DNA of 64,000 bases from Deltaproteobacteria bacterium HGW-Deltaproteobacteria-18 (GCA_002841885.1 PHBE01000016.1:34290-98289); one strand, 5' to 3'. Positions 31,375-40,452 are shown, numbered from the stretch's first letter. Program-made: numbers and translations. Notes: generated by a model not told the origin, from the sequence alone.

Positions 31375-32066
31375 GTGTCATCTATCTCATCCGCCACGGC
31401 GAGATCACCCAGTCCTTGCCACGCCGGTTCGTGGGCCAGACGGACCTGCCTCTGACGGACCGCGGGCGGGAGCAGATCGCCGCCGTCGCCGGATTCCTGG
31501 CCGGACGAGGCGTGGGACGGTTGCTGTGCAGCCCTCTGTCGCGCTGCGTTCAGAGCGCGGGCATCATCGGTGCGGCTCTGGGAATTGTGCCGGAATCCGT
31601 CCCGGATCTGCGCGAAATAGCACTGGGTACCTGGGAAGGGCTGACCGTGGACGAGGTGCGCGAGCGCTTTCCCGGCCGCTACGAGGCTCGCGGCCGTAAC
31701 CTCGCAGGATTCCGTCCACCGGGAGGGGAGAGCTTCGCCGACGTGCAGCGTCGTGCCTGGACGGCTTTCGAAGAGACCACTGCGGATCTGGAAGAACCCC
31801 TGGCCATCGTGGCCCACGGCGGGGTCAACCGTGTGATCCTGTGTCGCATCCTGGGCATGCAGCTTGAAAATCTGTTCCGCCTGGAGCAGGACTACGCCTG
31901 CGTCAACATCCTGCACGCCGGGCCGGAGTCATTTCGGGTCTCGGTCATGAATTTTCGGGCGTATGAGCAACATGCTTTCGTCGATGCCCTTGGTCCGTTG
32001 TCATCAAGAACGCTTCGCATTGATGAGGTCCCAGTTTCAGGCACCGAGGATTCATTCAAGGCGTGA
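31371..32066 (+). CDS. histidine phosphatase, CobC/phosphoglycerate mutase type
   Basis: The protein has 231 residues, ATG overlapping the previous stop. YLIRHGEITQSL contains the catalytic RHG(E) motif; VAHGGVNRVIL carries the second His, and FVGQTDLPLTDRGREQ is typical of alpha-ribazole-5-phosphate phosphatase or phosphoglycerate mutase. It closes the operon. It may remove a phosphate from a cofactor intermediate. An attached tail of about 30 residues after AYEQHAF is not conserved. Confidence 0.85.
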   Translation: MSVIYLIRHGEITQSLPRRFVGQTDLPLTDRGREQIAAVAGFLAGRGVGRLLCSPLSRCVQSAGIIGAALGIVPESVPDLREIALGTWEGLTVDEVRERFPGRYEARGRNLAGFRPPGGESFADVQRRAWTAFEETTADLEEPLAIVAHGGVNRVILCRILGMQLENLFRLEQDYACVNILHAGPESFRVSVMNFRAYEQHAFVDALGPLSSRTLRIDEVPVSGTEDSFKA

Positions 32067-32090
32067 TCGGGATTTCCCACTCGTGCACCT

Positions 32091-32121
32091 GGGATCCTTT
32101 GTCCCTTCGATAGGAGATCCC
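32091..32121. terminator. possible hairpin between convergent genes
   Basis: GGGATC (32091-32096) pairs with GATCCC (32116-32121) around a 19-base loop, 25 bases after the operon's last stop. The lack of a T tract keeps confidence low. Confidence 0.35.
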
Positions 32122-32132
32122 GTGGATACCAT

Positions 32133-33410
32133 TCAGTGCTTCGCGCCAGCCTGCAGAAGCAATCGGACACTTTCATCGTCTCCCATCCGCAACGCGAGTT
32201 CGTGCGCGGTCCTTCCATTTCGGTCGCGACCGTCAGGGTCAGCGCCGTTGCGCAACAGCCATTCCATGATCCCGTGCTTACCCGTCGAGCCGCTGCTGCT
32301 GTAGTGAACACTGAAGGTGGCTACCTCGGCAAGGAGAGAATCCCCCTCGGCGTTGGTCGCATTCACGTCCGCACCGATTTTCAGAAGTGCGTCCGCTTCA
32401 TCCATCCTGCCTTTGCGCAGCGCTTCGCGTAGCGGAAGGTATCCCCCTTGTCCCGGTGTATTGAGCACCGCCCCATGCTCCAGCAGGATGCGGGCGGTGT
32501 TCGGGTTTGAGCCGGTCGCCGCCACGGCCAGCGCAGAACGGCCTCTCAGGTCGCGCGTGTTGACGTCCGCCCCGGCCAGCAGGATGGCACGTATCATCGG
32601 GGCGTCGTTGCGGGCGACGGCTTCGAGAAGCGGCGTCTGCCCGTTCTGGTCCACGGAATCCACGAGCGGACCGTGTTTCAGGAGGGCCGTTACGTTGTCG
32701 AGCCTTCCCGCCCGCACGGCCAATATTAGTGGCGTGTTTTTCCAGGCATCGCGGGCATCGATTGCAGCCTGGCGGCGCAGCAGTTCATTGATCACCTCTG
32801 GCGAACACATTTCTGCCGCGGCGTGAAGCGGGGTCACGCCGGAACTGTCGGAGACACTTGCTTCCGCGCCGTGCTGCAGCATGGCCAAGGCGAGTTCATC
32901 CTGGCCAAGGGCGCATGCCCGGAGCAGAAAAGGCTTGGAGTGCAGTCCACGAAAGTTGCTGTCGGCACCGCGCCGAACGAACTGGATAGCGACTGCGACC
33001 TGGCCGGGATCCGGAACTTTCTTGCTGGCCTTCAGCATCTCGAATCCCTGCAGCGTTGCGTGCAATTCCGCTTCGAGAGGGTTGCTGTGACGCTGCCAGA
33101 CTGTCTGAGCCTCCCGGTCCAGTCCTGAACCATGGATGAACAGCCATACATGCGCCCCGGCAAAGATGAGGAAATAGAGATAGATAAATGGTTTGAAGAG
33201 TGACGGGCCCTGCTTGCGGGTCGCATACAGCGCCACGGGGCCGATGAACACATGGATTGCCAGCACGGCAAGCCAGGGTATGATCAACGCCAGACCGCCA
33301 GGGCCGTCAAAGACGGAAAACTGGCTGACGAGCATCAGGGCCAGAGAGCTGGACAGACAGAGCAGGGTCAATCCGGCTGGGCGGATGGGGCGACCGGGAA
33401 TGGGGCGCAT
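32133..33410 (-). CDS. membrane-anchored ankyrin repeat protein
   Basis: The protein has 425 residues. Three hydrophobic helices occupy about 13-30, 38-60 and 73-92, then a linker, then six or seven ankyrin repeats from about 165: GVTPLHAAAEMCSPEVINEL, NTPLILAVRAGRLDNVTALL, GQTPLLEAVARNDAPMIRAI, GRSALAVAATGSNPNTARIL and others through GRTAHELALRMGDDESVRLL. These are protein-binding scaffolds. It converges on the preceding operon and its function is unknown. Confidence 0.85.
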   Translation of the reverse strand: MRPIPGRPIRPAGLTLLCLSSSLALMLVSQFSVFDGPGGLALIIPWLAVLAIHVFIGPVALYATRKQGPSLFKPFIYLYFLIFAGAHVWLFIHGSGLDREAQTVWQRHSNPLEAELHATLQGFEMLKASKKVPDPGQVAVAIQFVRRGADSNFRGLHSKPFLLRACALGQDELALAMLQHGAEASVSDSSGVTPLHAAAEMCSPEVINELLRRQAAIDARDAWKNTPLILAVRAGRLDNVTALLKHGPLVDSVDQNGQTPLLEAVARNDAPMIRAILLAGADVNTRDLRGRSALAVAATGSNPNTARILLEHGAVLNTPGQGGYLPLREALRKGRMDEADALLKIGADVNATNAEGDSLLAEVATFSVHYSSSGSTGKHGIMEWLLRNGADPDGRDRNGRTAHELALRMGDDESVRLLLQAGAKH

Positions 33411-33829
33411 GCAGCATTGTCCTTGGCTGATGTGAGGGTTGAGAGCGCTGTCGGGCGAGCCCCGTCATGGCAGCGTACGACTCTTTTCCCGGGCGGACAG
33501 CGAGGGCCTCGCGCATTCCGGTCAGATCCCATTGATGGAGCATTCGATTCATGTCCTTACATGGGAGCCTTCCGTGTTCACGACAAACAAGCCGTCTCGT
33601 TCCGTCTCGTTTGAGTCAGCGAAGCACTTCCCTGCTGTTCAAGTGCATGAGTACACACCAAAAAAGTTCGGCGTCAACAGGGGGACTGCAGAGACTCCCG
33701 GGCTTCACATGTCATTGCTTTTATGTCTTTTTTGACTTAAAAGTCTCGTCATGTGCCATGAAGAGGGGATACAAATTCCGTATGCCACTTGATTCACTCT
33801 GAACAACCGTCAACAAGGAGATTGTGGAC
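33411..33829. other. intergenic stretch
   Basis: About 420 bases between the divergent ankyrin and TupA-like genes. Contains a short inverted repeat GACTT-AA-AAGTC near 33736-33747. I see no gene, RNA or riboswitch that I can support. Confidence 0.4.
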
Positions 33830-34678
33830 ATGTTGCTGCGTTTTATTTTCACGCTGTTGCTGGCCGCTTTGACAACCGCGCCTACGTTCGCAGCCGACTG
33901 CACCGAGACCTTCGGTCAGGGAGCCAAGGTTTTTTCGCTGGCTACGGGGAGCCCTGGTGAACTGGGGCTGCTGAAGGCGTTGGCCGAGGATTTCGCCAAG
34001 GACAACGATGCGAAGATGTGCTGGGTCAAGGCCGGGTCCGGCGCTTCTCTGAAGCTTCTCCAGGCCGGGAAGGTCGACATGATCATGGTTCACGCCCCGG
34101 CTGCCGAAAAGAAGGCCGTCGAGGAAGGCTGGGCCGTGAAGCGGACGCTCATCGGCTCCAACGAATTCTACATCGTCGGGCCGACCGACGACCCGGCCGG
34201 AATCGCCGCAGCCAAGGACGCCGCAGACGCCTACCAGCGCATCGCCGCGAAAAAATCGCTGTTCTTCTCGCGCGGTGACAACTCCGGCACCCACAAGAAG
34301 GAGATGGATGCCTGGAAGAACGCCGGCGTGACTCCTTCCGGCGACTGGTACGTCGTGACCAAGGACTTCATGATGGCGACGCTAGGGCGCGCCAATGCGG
34401 AGGGCGGCTACTTCATGACCGATTCGAGCACGTGGGTCGCCGCCAGACAGGAAATGGCAAATCTCAAGATCCTCTTCCGCGGCGACAGGTTCCTGGTGAA
34501 CACTTACAATGCCCTGACGCGGCCAGCGGACGGTACGTCTGGAACGGACCTTTCGGTCAGGTTCATCGACTATGTGGCCTCCGAAGCGGGGCAGAAAATC
34601 ATCGTTGAATACGGCAAGGACAAGTACGGTGAAGGCCTCTACAACGATGCGGCCTACGCCAGGCAGTACGATCGCTAG
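33830..34678 (+). CDS. tupA: orphan TupA-like tungstate/anion-binding periplasmic protein
   Basis: The protein has 282 residues. AAGGAG lies 9 bases before the ATG at 33830; a GTG at 33824 is too close to it. A Sec signal ends near TFAADC. SLATGSPGELGLL, MIMVHAPAAEKKAVEEGW and FFSRGDNSGTHKKEMDAW match the TupA/WtpA-like substrate-binding family; the DNSGTHKKE loop contributes anion ligands. No permease or ATPase gene (tupB, tupC) follows; a hairpin comes 43 bases later. It may feed a transporter encoded elsewhere, relevant to the W/Mo enzymes upstream. Specificity for tungstate versus molybdate is inference. Confidence 0.83.
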   Translation: MLLRFIFTLLLAALTTAPTFAADCTETFGQGAKVFSLATGSPGELGLLKALAEDFAKDNDAKMCWVKAGSGASLKLLQAGKVDMIMVHAPAAEKKAVEEGWAVKRTLIGSNEFYIVGPTDDPAGIAAAKDAADAYQRIAAKKSLFFSRGDNSGTHKKEMDAWKNAGVTPSGDWYVVTKDFMMATLGRANAEGGYFMTDSSTWVAARQEMANLKILFRGDRFLVNTYNALTRPADGTSGTDLSVRFIDYVASEAGQKIIVEYGKDKYGEGLYNDAAYARQYDR

Positions 34679-34720
34679 GATCTGGATTGATCCGCCGGGC
34701 GCATAACGCCTGGGGTTCAA

Positions 34721-34763
34721 ACGTGAAACGCCGTTCTGGATGATCCGGGACGGCGTTTCACGT
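34721..34763 (+). terminator. hairpin after the TupA-like gene
   Basis: A perfect 14-bp stem (ACGTGAAACGCCGT at 34721-34734, ACGGCGTTTCACGT at 34750-34763) with a 15-base loop. No T tract follows, so it may act in either direction between two convergent genes. Confidence 0.6.
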
Positions 34764-34777
34764 TCAGCAGCGAGGGA

Positions 34778-35005
34778 TCAGTACCTTTTGAGCTCTTCCT
34801 TGGCCAGGACCGCATGAACCCCGTCTCCGTTCGAGGGATGGACCAGAAGTGTCGACCTGCCGTTTATGCAGATGGTCTTGAGCTGGTGGCGCGAGATCAT
34901 GGAATAGCTGTTCCAGCTCATGGCCGTCATCTCGCGGCATGCGACCTCGACGAGAAAGCCCATGCCCTTGCTCTCCAGATTGTCGGTGTCGTCCATGCAG
35001 ATCAT
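34778..35005 (-). CDS. short DDTDN-motif protein (TiaS-like N-terminus), possibly truncated
   Basis: Seventy-five residues from ATG 35005: MICMDDTDNLESKGMGFLVE. The DDTDN..G.G motif is the nucleotide-binding start of the TiaS family (tRNA(Ile2) agmatidine synthetase, archaeal) and of bacterial relatives that begin GxDDTDNxESxGTG. SRHQLKTICI follows as expected. The remaining family domains are missing, so it is either a stand-alone short form or a truncated remnant. There is no clear ribosome site; the frame stays open to 35098. Confidence 0.5.
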   Translation of the reverse strand: MICMDDTDNLESKGMGFLVEVACREMTAMSWNSYSMISRHQLKTICINGRSTLLVHPSNGDGVHAVLAKEELKRY

Positions 35006-35304
35006 GAGTGTCGCGGATTCGCTCCTGAATTTTGGGGTTTGGGGTTGGCTAAGATGTCTATTACGGCTCAATGGTGGCGCTGGCTCAAGCGTTGCCATGA
35101 GAGGTTATTGTACGAGCATTGGACATGGACTTCGTGTCGGCGTATTGGGGCACACTCATGTTCAATGCTTCACAGGACGCCTCAAAACGGCGATCTGCTG
35201 TGCCAACGAAAAAATCCAGGCCGCTTGTGTATGCTCAATACACCGTGCGTCCTGCGAATTTTGAATTTTTATGGCAGCCAGTTAAAAGTACATAAGGAAT
35301 CCGC

Positions 35305-37074
35305 ATGAAAGATAATGATAACACCGCCCTTGGCCGCTCCCTCTGGCGGCTGGTGCGTTTTGCCCGCCCTCATGCGCGGCGGATCGGCGTTGGGCTTGCT
35401 GCCAATGCCGGGGCGCGTTTTTTCGACTTGCTGCCCATGATCGTGGTTGGCCGCGTGGTGGACACTGTGGCCGGAGCTTTGCGCGAAGGTCATGCGCTGG
35501 CAGGCAGTGATTTTGCCTGGGCCGGTCTTTTGGTGCTGGGTACCTTCGCCGGGCTGGCCGTGTTTCAGAGCGTCAGCGACTACACCCTGGATTCGGCGGC
35601 GCAGCGAATCCGTCACGACCTGCGCGTGGAACTCTACACCCATGTGCAAAAGCTCGACGTGTCCTACTTCGAGTCCCGCCAGACCGGCGACATCATGGCC
35701 GTGCTGGCCGGGGACGTGGACAATCTGGAGCGCTTCTTTTCCGACACGTCCACGAGCATCGTGCGACTTTTCATCACTTTCACCGGAATCTACGGCATCC
35801 TCTTCTGGATGGACTACCATCTGGCGCTGCTGCTCCTGGCTCCCATGCCCATCGCCATCTGGGCCGTGCGCTTCTTTGCCACCCGCGTCGCACCGCAGTA
35901 CCGCAAGGCAAGAAAAGCCGTGGGTGACATCAACGCCATCCTGGAAAACAACCTGCAGGGCATGAACGTCATCCAGGCCTATTCAGCGCAGGATCACCAG
36001 ACCGGCCGCATCCGCCTGCGTTCCGAGGAATACCGTGACGCCGCCATCCGCGCGGCCCGTGAACGGGCGCGGTTTGTTCCTTTGCTCTACGGGGTGGCGG
36101 GGCTGGGATATGCGCTTCTGATTGGCGGGGGCGGGTGGATGACATTCGCGGGCATCGGGCCCAGCGTGGGCGATTTCACCACCTTCGTGCTGCTGGCCAT
36201 GCGCCTCATTCTGCCTCTTTTCGTCTTTGGCATGCTCATCAACCAGATCCAGCAATCCGAGGCATCGGCCCTGCGCATCAACGAGATTTTCGATACGACG
36301 CCCACGGTGCGCGATCAGGCCAAGGCCTTGTCGCTTGAAGGGGAACTTGAACGGGTCGAGATCCGCGATGTCTGCTTTGCCTATCCGGAACGCGAGAAGG
36401 TCCTGTGCGGAATAAATTTGCGCCTGGAGCGCGGCCGCGTGCTGGGCGTGGTCGGTCCCACGGGGGCGGGCAAGAGTTCGCTGGCCAAGCTCATGCTGCG
36501 TTACTACGACCCCTTGGAAGGAGAAATTCTGGCCAACGGCCGCGCATTGTCCTCCGTGACCTTGGACTCGTGGCGTGGGCGCATCGGCTATGTTTCGCAG
36601 GAAGCCTACCTGTTCCACGGAACAGTGTCCGAAAACATCCGCCTCGGTTCGCCATTGGCCACTGATGATGACGTCATGCGAGCGGCGGACATGGCCGGCG
36701 CCGGCGACTTCATAACCGCCTTGCCGCAAGGGTACGAAACCATGGTCGGGGACCGGGGCCTGAAACTCTCCGGCGGACAGCGGCAGCGCATCTCCCTGGC
36801 GCGGGCGCTGTTGCGCGATCCGGAATTTCTGATCCTGGACGAAGCCACCTCCAGCGTGGATACGCGTACGGAGGAGGCCATCCAGAACAATCTCAAAAAC
36901 CTGCGCTCCGACCGCATCACCCTGGCCATCGCGCACCGCCTGTCCACGGTGCGGCACTGCGACGAGATCGTCGTGGTCGTGGACGGCATCATTGTCGAAC
37001 GCGGAACACATGGTGAACTGGTTGCGACGGGTGGCGTTTATGCGGGGTTGTGGCAGGTGCAGAGCGGGGAGTGA
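35305..37074 (+). CDS. ABC exporter, fused membrane and ATPase domains (MsbA-like)
   Basis: The protein has 589 residues, AAGGAAT before the ATG. Six hydrophobic helices occupy about 25-310. The nucleotide-binding domain has VVGPTGAGKSSLAKLML (Walker A), the Q loop VSQEAYLF, the signature KLSGGQRQRISLARAL and LILDEATSSVD (Walker B) with the H-loop LAIAHRL. It functions as a homodimer or heterodimer; no partner half-transporter is adjacent. Substrate cannot be told from sequence; lipids and hydrophobic drugs are common for the family. Confidence 0.93.
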   Translation: MKDNDNTALGRSLWRLVRFARPHARRIGVGLAANAGARFFDLLPMIVVGRVVDTVAGALREGHALAGSDFAWAGLLVLGTFAGLAVFQSVSDYTLDSAAQRIRHDLRVELYTHVQKLDVSYFESRQTGDIMAVLAGDVDNLERFFSDTSTSIVRLFITFTGIYGILFWMDYHLALLLLAPMPIAIWAVRFFATRVAPQYRKARKAVGDINAILENNLQGMNVIQAYSAQDHQTGRIRLRSEEYRDAAIRAARERARFVPLLYGVAGLGYALLIGGGGWMTFAGIGPSVGDFTTFVLLAMRLILPLFVFGMLINQIQQSEASALRINEIFDTTPTVRDQAKALSLEGELERVEIRDVCFAYPEREKVLCGINLRLERGRVLGVVGPTGAGKSSLAKLMLRYYDPLEGEILANGRALSSVTLDSWRGRIGYVSQEAYLFHGTVSENIRLGSPLATDDDVMRAADMAGAGDFITALPQGYETMVGDRGLKLSGGQRQRISLARALLRDPEFLILDEATSSVDTRTEEAIQNNLKNLRSDRITLAIAHRLSTVRHCDEIVVVVDGIIVERGTHGELVATGGVYAGLWQVQSGE

Positions 37075-37132
37075 GGGTGGCGAAAACGGAAGATGGTGGC
37101 GGTGCTGGTCCGGTTTGCCGGGAAGAGGGCAA

Positions 37133-37157
37133 GCCGGTGTCCAGCAAGGCTCCGTGG
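37133..37157 (+). repeat. REP-like element, single arm
   Basis: The sequence CCAGCAAGGCTCCGTGG (37141-37157) matches 16 of 17 bases of CCAGCAAGGCTCCTTGG at 38300-38316, the right arm of a long inverted repeat. It lies 7 bases before the end of the antitoxin gene. Confidence 0.45.
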
Positions 37158-37163
37158 ATTGTA

Positions 37164-37526
37164 TCAGGGGTGATTCAGTTTGTTTGAATGAGTTTCGTTG
37201 TTCTGGCCATCCGCTTCTTCAATGGAGGAAAAGTTGGTGATGCGCACCTCGCCCTCTGGGAATCTGGCCAGAATTTCCAGTTGTCCACCCAGAGCCTCGA
37301 TATGGTTTCGCAGCGTGGAAAGATACATGTCCGTTCGGCGTTCCTGCTTGGCAATGGCGGGTTGTTGTACGTTCAGCAGTCGCGCAAGGTCTAGTTGCGA
37401 GAGACCTCGGGCGTGCCGCAGTTCATGAAGCGGCATTTCACTGAGCATCTTACGGGCCAGAGTCGCTGATTGTTTTCGGGCTTGCGGTGACAATTCTGCC
37501 CTGAGTGTCGAGAATTTTTTAGTCAT
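37164..37526 (-). CDS. higA: HigA-type antitoxin (XRE family)
   Basis: The protein has 120 residues from ATG 37526. MPLHELRHARGLSQLDLARL followed by LNVQQPAIAKQERRTDMYLS is a helix-turn-helix of the Cro/C1 type. It overlaps the 3' end of the toxin gene by 8 bases, so it is translated second, the reversed order typical of higBA. It should bind the toxin and the promoter upstream of higB, where the palindrome ATGAGTACTCAT (37941-37952) is a good operator candidate. Confidence 0.88.
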   Translation of the reverse strand: MTKKFSTLRAELSPQARKQSATLARKMLSEMPLHELRHARGLSQLDLARLLNVQQPAIAKQERRTDMYLSTLRNHIEALGGQLEILARFPEGEVRITNFSSIEEADGQNNETHSNKLNHP

Positions 37527-37902
37527 TGAGCAATCCTTCATCCATGAGTTGACGGAGATGTTCATCGTAAAGGGTGTCAGCCCGCGAGACGAATTCTTCG
37601 TACCAGCGGTCATTTCCGGTCTTGTCGCCTCCAGTGAGGAGTATGGCTGTTCTGCGAGGATCGAAAGCGTACAGAGTTCGCAGAGGCTTTCCACCGCATT
37701 GTGTCCTTAATTCACGCATATTGCCGTAACGGGAACCAAATATTCCGGAGGAGTGTGGAAAACCCAAGGCTGGGCCAAAAAATTCAAGAAGCCTGACTGA
37801 GGCATCCAGGGAAATCTGTTCTTCGTTGGTCAGCGTATTCCACCATATTTCAAACTCATCTGTGAATTCAACTTCCCAGCAATATAGCTTTTTTTTAATC
37901 AT
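37519..37902 (-). CDS. higB: HigB-type toxin (RelE/Gp49 superfamily)
   Basis: The protein has 127 residues. VEFTDEFEIWWNTLTNEEQ, LGFPHSSGIFGSRYGNMREL and LRTLYAFDPRRTAILLTGGD match phage-derived Gp49-like/HigB toxins, ribosome-dependent mRNA interferases. The C-terminus (ADTLYDEHLRQLMDEGLL) is a tail often found in this group. The toxin gene precedes the antitoxin gene, with overlap. Confidence 0.88.
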   Translation of the reverse strand: MIKKKLYCWEVEFTDEFEIWWNTLTNEEQISLDASVRLLEFFGPALGFPHSSGIFGSRYGNMRELRTQCGGKPLRTLYAFDPRRTAILLTGGDKTGNDRWYEEFVSRADTLYDEHLRQLMDEGLLND

Positions 37903-37940
37903 GGAATTTTATTCCGTCAATGGAATGTTTTGTGTTTTTG

Positions 37941-37952
37941 ATGAGTACTCAT
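37941..37952. promoter_or_regulatory. palindromic operator candidate upstream of higBA
   Basis: ATGAGTACTCAT is a perfect 12-base palindrome 39 bases upstream of the higB start, the position expected for autorepression by HigA. Confidence 0.5.
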
Positions 37953-38141
37953 GCAGAAATGAGCAAATTCTATCAAAGCCGCCGCAAATACTCACTTTTT
38001 ATCAGTTCGTGTGATGTCAACATATCGGGAGTCGAGAGTATATTTTGTAAGGAAATGATGGGGAAAACGGGCAAGTTAAGATCGGAGTGCTGTGCTGGGA
38101 ATGTTTGCGGGGAAATGATGGAGATGGCTGTGCTAAGCGGC

Positions 38142-38312
38142 GGAGCCTTGCTGGGCGGTTTGTGTTGCGCCGAAACTCCTTCGCGGGCCTCGTAAGGCTT
38201 GACCGTTGCATGCAGGGCGGGAATTCGTGGATGCGCGACGGGCAACGGACAAACCAACGATGCCTGGCTCAGTCAGACAGTCGGCGCAACACAAACCGTC
38301 CAGCAAGGCTCC
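38142..38312. repeat. REPIN-like inverted repeat, 32-base arms
   Basis: Left arm 38142-38173 and right arm 38281-38312 are inverted copies matching at 31 of 32 bases, with 107 bases between. The arm starts GGAGCCTTGCTGG and ends TTGCGCCGA. A related half-copy lies at 37133-37157, on the other side of the toxin-antitoxin genes. The whole 570-base gap 37903-38470 holds no convincing gene; short frames in it are repeat-derived. It looks like a non-autonomous mobile repeat. Confidence 0.75.
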
Positions 38313-38331
38313 TTGGTCTTTGAAAAATAGA

Positions 38332-38366
38332 AACTCCCCCTGAAAAGGCTTTTTCCAGGGGGAGTT
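38332..38366 (-). terminator. intrinsic terminator of htpG
   Basis: AACTCCCCCTGAAAA pairs with TTTTCCAGGGGGAGTT (one bulged base). On the minus strand it is followed by CTATTTTTCA. It lies about 105 bases beyond the htpG stop. Confidence 0.7.
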
Positions 38367-38470
38367 CGATTTCAACCGGATGGATAAACAAGTGCCGAGC
38401 TGATAAAATTAAAAACAATGAATGGGGTGCAGGGGACGCGTCCCCTGCCCGCCGGAGGCCTCTTCTCCCC

Positions 38471-40363
38471 CTATTTTTCTTCCCGCTCCTTGTACCAGGC
38501 GCTGGAGTCTTCCATCAGCTTGTTCAGGCGGTTGACCATCTTGTGCGGGTCGGCCAGGTAGCCGTCCATGAGCAGGGCGGATTCGTAGAGTTGTTCGATC
38601 ACGGTGGCCACGAATTCGTCCTTCTCGTCCTTGGCGAAGACCGAGAGCAGGTTTCTGACCAGCTTGTGGTCCTGGTTGATCTCGAAGACCTTCTTGGGAA
38701 TGGAGGTGTCCTTGGTCACCAGCTGCATGATCTTGTGCATCTGGGACGTGGAACCGTCCGGGCTGACCAGGCAGGACGGGCTCTGGCTCAAGCGCTTGGA
38801 GATGCGGGCCTCGGTGATGCGGTCGCCGAGGATCTCCTGCACACGTTTCAGAAAGCGGCCCATGTCCTGGGATTCCTCTTTGGAGAGTTCCTCGGGCTTG
38901 TCCTTTTTCTCGGCGTGGTCAGCGTATTTCTCGATGTTCGTGATATCGGCGTTTTCAGTGGCCTTGAGCTCGAACTCCTTGAACTTGCGCAGGCTGTCCA
39001 TGACGAACTCGTCCACGGGTTCGTACAGGTAGAGCACTTCCAGGCCCTTGGCGCGGAAGATTTCCAGGTGCGGGTTCTGTTCGATGGCTTCGCGGCTGGG
39101 GCCGGAGATGTAGTAGATTTCCTTCTGCCCTTCCTTGGCTGCCTCGATGTATTCCTCCAGGGAGATGAGCCCGTTCTTGTCCTCATGGCGTGAGGAATTG
39201 AAGCGGAGCAGTTCCCCGAAGGCCTCCTGATTGGCGAAATCCGCGTAGCCGAGCTTGAAGCGCTTGGCGTGCTCGTTCCAGAACTTGACGTAGCGGTCCT
39301 TGTCCTGCCCGAGTTTTTTGAGGTGCGAGAGGATCTGCTTGGTCAGGGTGGTGGCGATTTTGCGGATGAGCAGGTTTTCCTGCAGGGTCTCGCGCGAGAT
39401 GTTGAGCGGAAGGTCCTCGGTATCGACCACGCCGCGCATGAAACCCAGGTATTCAGGGATGAGGTCCTTGTTCTTGCTCTGGATCAGCACGCGGCGCACA
39501 TAGAGGTCCAGGCCGTAGTTCTCGCGGTCGAAGCCGAAGGTGTCCTGGCTGCGCGGGGGCACGAAAGCCAGGGCCGAGAACTGCACCGGGGCGTCGACGC
39601 TCATGTGCAGGGTGTCCAGGGGCTCTTCGTGGTCGTAGGTCAGGAACTTGTAGAACTCCGTGTACTGCTCGGGCGTGATGGAGAACTTGTTCTCGCGCCA
39701 CAGGGCCTGCACGGTGTTGGCCTTCTCGCCCTGGACCAGGATGGGGAAGGAGATGAAATTGGAGTGCTTCTTGATGATGGAAGTGATGCGGTTCTTCTCC
39801 GCGAATTCTTTGCCGTCTTCCTTGAGCTGCAGGGTCAGGGTCGTGCCGCGCGGCAGGTCCTCTTCCAGTTCGGCAACGGTGTAAGTGCCGAGCCCGTCAG
39901 AGCTCCACTCCACGGCCTTGGCCCCGGGATCGAAGGAACGGGTGCGGATGGTGACCTTGTCGGCGACCATGAAGACCGAATAGAAGCCTACGCCGAAGCG
40001 GCCGATGATGTTGGAGGAGTTGGCCTGGTCGGCCATGGCCTGGCGGATGAATTCGGCGGACCCGGAATGTGCGATGGTGCCGATGTTCTTGACCAGTTCA
40101 TCAATGGTCATGCCTATCCCGGTGTCGGCGATGACGAGCGTGCTGTTCTCCTCGTCTGCGGTGATGGATATCTGCAGTTCAAGGTCGGGGTTTGCGATCT
40201 CGGCCGAGCGGGCCTGCTCGAAGCGCAGCTTGTCCAGGGCGTCGGAGGCGTTGGAGACCAGCTCTCGCAGAAATATTTCCCGGCTAGTGTAGATGGAATG
40301 TGTAATGATATCGAGTAATTGCTTGATTTCTGTTTTGAACTCGAACTGTTGTGCCTGAGACAT
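38471..40363 (-). CDS. htpG: chaperone protein HtpG (Hsp90)
   Basis: The protein has 630 residues from ATG 40363 with AAGGAG upstream; an in-frame extension upstream has no such site. [57 protein letters not shown] and [14 protein letters not shown] are the GHKL ATP-binding motifs. Middle and C-terminal domains follow normally, and length matches bacterial HtpG. It is a cytoplasmic ATP-dependent chaperone. A candidate promoter lies at 40399-40426. Confidence 0.97.
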
Positions 40364-40398
40364 AAATGCTCCTTCTGGTTTGGAAATTTTGTTTGCAC

Positions 40399-40426
40399 CA
40401 AATAAAAGGCCTGCTCCCGTTGTCAA
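40399..40426 (-). promoter_or_regulatory. candidate promoter of htpG
   Basis: On the minus strand TTGACA (40426-40421), a 16-base spacer and TATTTG (40404-40399) precede the htpG start by about 36 bases. The -10 box is a weak match, so this could instead be recognised by a heat-shock sigma factor. Confidence 0.4.
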
Positions 40427-40452
40427 GGGCTGCTGCGCAACAAGATTTTTAC

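Noticed and set aside
34686..34763. Riboswitch upstream of the DDTDN gene
   Set aside because: Only a simple hairpin after tupA; no conserved riboswitch core that I recognise.
38040..38320. CRISPR array
   Set aside because: The repeats are one inverted pair, not regularly spaced direct repeats.
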